From Candidatus Acidiferrales bacterium (GTDB taxonomy: Bacteria; Acidobacteriota; Terriglobia; Acidiferrales; UBA7541), in contig CATPAM010000515.1 of assembly GCA_955651735.1 (NCBI GenBank), forward strand, positions 1 through 8,688: a stretch of DNA of 8,688 nt, given 5' to 3'. Positions 6,556 through 8,688 of the stretch are shown piece by piece. Position 1 is the stretch's first letter; each line of letters starts with the position of its first letter. The translations under genes were made by a program, and so were the position numbers. The notes below the pieces were generated by a model. The model saw nothing but the letters and a program-made list of their open reading frames with translations, made no database searches and had not been told where the DNA came from.

Positions 6556-8688
6556 TCATTCGTAGCGCAGCGCGATCATGGGATCAACCCGCGTGGCGCG
6601 GCGCGCGGGAATGTAGCAGGCCAGCAATCCCACGAGCAAGAGCAACGCGGAGAGCGCGGCAAATGTCGGGGGATCAGTGGCGCGGACATCGAAGAGCATG
6701 CTTCGCAGCGCGCGCGTCACGGCGAGGGCGCCGAGGAGGCCGGCGCCAATCCCCACGAGAGTCAAACGCAGCCCACCGGCGAGCACCAAGGCGAGAACAT
6801 CCCCGCGGTGCGCGCCAAGCGCCATGCGAATGCCCATTTCTTGCGTGCGCTGGGTGACCCAATAGCTGATCACACCGTAGATTCCAATCACCGCGAGGGT
6901 CAGCGCCAGCATCGCGAACATTCCCAGCAGGATGGCGTAAGAGCGAGCTTCGGCGGCATTTTCTTGCATCCTGTCGGCAAGAGTAGCGATGTTATACACG
7001 GGAACTTCTGCATCGAAGCGCTGCACCGCATCGCGCAGCGTGCCGACCATGGCCGCCGGGTCGCCATGCGTGCGCACGACAAGGTTCATATTCATGATCA
7101 CTTGGCTTTGCAGCAGCGGTCCATACACGACCGGCGTCGCGTCCGCAACTTGCCGCAGCGAATCGAATTTCGAGTTGCCGGCAACACCGATCACTTCCAT
7201 CCACGGGCTGGTCGAGTCCGCGGGACCATATTTCATGCGCTTGCCCAGCGCATTTCGCCCGGGCCAGTAGCGGCGGGCGAAGGCTTCGTTGACGACGATG
7301 CGATGTGGGGCCCTCAGGTCGTCGCGCATGGTGAATTCCCGGCCGGACTTCAGAGGAATTTCCATGGTACTGAAAAAATTAGGGCCGATCTCCTGGTAAA
7401 AGATTTGGTCGGATTCCGCGGGTGAGAGCGCCGCATGCCCCTCGATGGTGTAGCCTCGCGAGAAACCGCTCCAGAGGAAGGGATCAATGAAGGTCACCGC
7501 GGCGGATTGCACGCCGGGAACGGAGGCGATGGACTCCGCGAGATTCGGACCGAAGCGATTCCGGCCGTCACCTTGAAATGGGCGATCAGGGACATAGAAG
7601 CGCATCGTCACCAGGTGATCGGAACGAAAACCGGGGTCAGCCGTGAGCATGCGCACCACGCTTTGCAGCAGCAAGCCAGCGCCAATCAGCAAAATGAGAG
7701 AGAGCGCTACTTCGGCAGAGACCAGCAGGCTGCCCAGCTTGCGTCCGCGCGCGCCCATGCTCCCTTTGGCGCCTTCTTTAAGTGATTCCGCAAGCGCGAT
7801 TCGCGACGTACCAAGCGCGGGCAGGATGCCCACGAGAACTCCGGCACCGGCGGCAAGGACCCACGCAAACAGCAACACACTGCGATCGAGATGAATTCCA
7901 GCAAAGGAAGGCAGCGTAAGCGGGAGCAAGTGAATGAGGGCATTGAGTCCCCAGGCGGCCAGAGCTAGGCCGACAGCCGTGCCGGCGCCCGCAAGCAAAA
8001 GACTTTCCGTCAGAAGTTGGCGAAGCAGGCGCGTGTTGGTCGCGCCGAGCGACAAACGCACGGCGAGCTCGCGATTGCGAGAGATGGTGCGGGTCAGAAT
8101 CAGGTTCACAACGTTCGCGCAGGCAATCATCAGCACAAGCCCAACCGCGCCGAGCAGCACCAGCAGCGGCTTGCGTAAACCGCCAACGAAATGCTCGCGC
8201 GCAGGGAAGAGAACGACAGCGCGATCTTTGTTGTCCTTGGGGTAAGCCTGGCGCAGGTTCGCGGCAATGGTGTTCATGTCCGCGAGGGCTGCTTCGCGAG
8301 AGACGCCGGGTTTCAACGAGCCCAGGGTTTTCAACGAATGAATGTCGCGGCTATGCAGAAAATCGAATTGCGCGACCTGCGGCCACAGTACATCGCGCAT
8401 CATCAGCGGAATCCAGAGTTCGGAGTCGTCGGCGAAGCCCCGAAATCCCCGTGGCGCGACGCCCACGATGGTGAAATTCGCCCCATTGACGCGGATGATT
8501 TTGCCGACGATTTTCGGATCGGAGCCGTGCACTCGCTGCCAGAACCCATAGCCGATTACGGCGACGGCGTGAGCGCCGGGAACCTGATTCTCTTCGAGAA
8601 GAAACGTGCGCCCGAGTGCCGCCCGCACACCGAGCACCGGAAAGTAGCCCTCAGTTACGATCTCACCCAGAACCCGCTCGGTTTTGTC
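6556..8688 (-). CDS. ADOP-type ABC transporter permease (duplicated MacB_PCD/FtsX), 5' partial
   Basis: The frame is open to the window edge, so the N-terminus, probably including the first membrane helix, is missing; 710 residues remain. The GTG at 8637 is not the start, because the codons before it encode the family sequence EGYFPVLGVR. Counting from the edge, a partial extracytoplasmic MacB core domain comes first. An FtsX unit follows, with helices at about 174-197, 228-247 and 271-291 and the signature RNRELAVRLSLGA (204-216). A second copy has a lead helix (about 320-342), an extracytoplasmic domain (about 345-580), and an FtsX unit with helices at about 584-609, 632-662 and 674-696. 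Its signature is RTQEMGIRMALGA (614-626). The protein ends DPMIALRYE. This internal duplication defines the acidobacterial duplicated orphan permease class. By analogy with MacB, such proteins move or transmit force to envelope substrates using a separate ATPase. No ATPase gene is visible here. The substrate is unknown. Confidence 0.93.
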   Translation of the reverse strand, partial: DKTERVLGEIVTEGYFPVLGVRAALGRTFLLEENQVPGAHAVAVIGYGFWQRVHGSDPKIVGKIIRVNGANFTIVGVAPRGFRGFADDSELWIPLMMRDVLWPQVAQFDFLHSRDIHSLKTLGSLKPGVSREAALADMNTIAANLRQAYPKDNKDRAVVLFPAREHFVGGLRKPLLVLLGAVGLVLMIACANVVNLILTRTISRNRELAVRLSLGATNTRLLRQLLTESLLLAGAGTAVGLALAAWGLNALIHLLPLTLPSFAGIHLDRSVLLFAWVLAAGAGVLVGILPALGTSRIALAESLKEGAKGSMGARGRKLGSLLVSAEVALSLILLIGAGLLLQSVVRMLTADPGFRSDHLVTMRFYVPDRPFQGDGRNRFGPNLAESIASVPGVQSAAVTFIDPFLWSGFSRGYTIEGHAALSPAESDQIFYQEIGPNFFSTMEIPLKSGREFTMRDDLRAPHRIVVNEAFARRYWPGRNALGKRMKYGPADSTSPWMEVIGVAGNSKFDSLRQVADATPVVYGPLLQSQVIMNMNLVVRTHGDPAAMVGTLRDAVQRFDAEVPVYNIATLADRMQENAAEARSYAILLGMFAMLALTLAVIGIYGVISYWVTQRTQEMGIRMALGAHRGDVLALVLAGGLRLTLVGIGAGLLGALAVTRALRSMLFDVRATDPPTFAALSALLLLVGLLACYIPARRATRVDPMIALRYE

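Noticed and set aside
6808..7425. A 205-codon + strand open frame opposite the permease gene.
   Set aside because: It is rich in His, Arg and Gln with no recognisable motif, as expected from the antisense of a membrane protein gene in GC-rich DNA.

Overview
The window looks like a GC-rich piece of an Acidobacteriota chromosome. The lineage is inferred from gene content, not from a marker gene. A large FtsX/MacB-type permease with an internal duplication (ADOP type, a family greatly expanded in acidobacteria) lies near a CRTAC1-type beta-propeller protein with an ASPIC/UnbV tail and an NtrC/NtrY-like two-component pair. This is a typical acidobacterial mixture.

Layout: five protein genes fill nearly all of the window, and both outer genes are cut by its edges. 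On the + strand, bases 2-901 hold the 3' part of a CRTAC1/FG-GAP protein. A 124-bp promoter-bearing gap follows, then a complete secreted GH116 glucosidase (1026-3482) with all the active-site residues I know for the family. On the - strand, reading leftwards, come the ADOP permease (8688-6556, N-terminus off the window), an 84-bp gap with a plausible promoter, a sigma-54-dependent response regulator (6471-5095), and a histidine kinase (5098-3761) joined to the regulator by a 4-base ATGA overlap. The + and - blocks converge on a 278-bp non-coding stretch (3483-3760) that holds an imperfect 27/28-nt direct repeat and an inverted repeat, but no convincing terminator.

How the genes may work together: the kinase and regulator are almost certainly a cognate pair, because they are translationally coupled and both have intact phosphotransfer residues. 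Their position just downstream of the permease suggests an envelope-sensing module that controls permease expression, but the permease promoter lies outside the window. The GH116 enzyme probably acts on beta-glucosides outside the cytoplasm. No functional link between it and the two-component pair is visible.

I found no RNA genes, mobile elements, CRISPR arrays or phage genes, and nothing I would call a new system. The points most worth a second look are the substituted nucleophile segment of GH116, the GAFTDA loop and extended receiver loop of the regulator, the regulator/kinase/permease linkage, the repeats in the convergent gap, and a TAGAATA heptamer in all three non-coding gaps.
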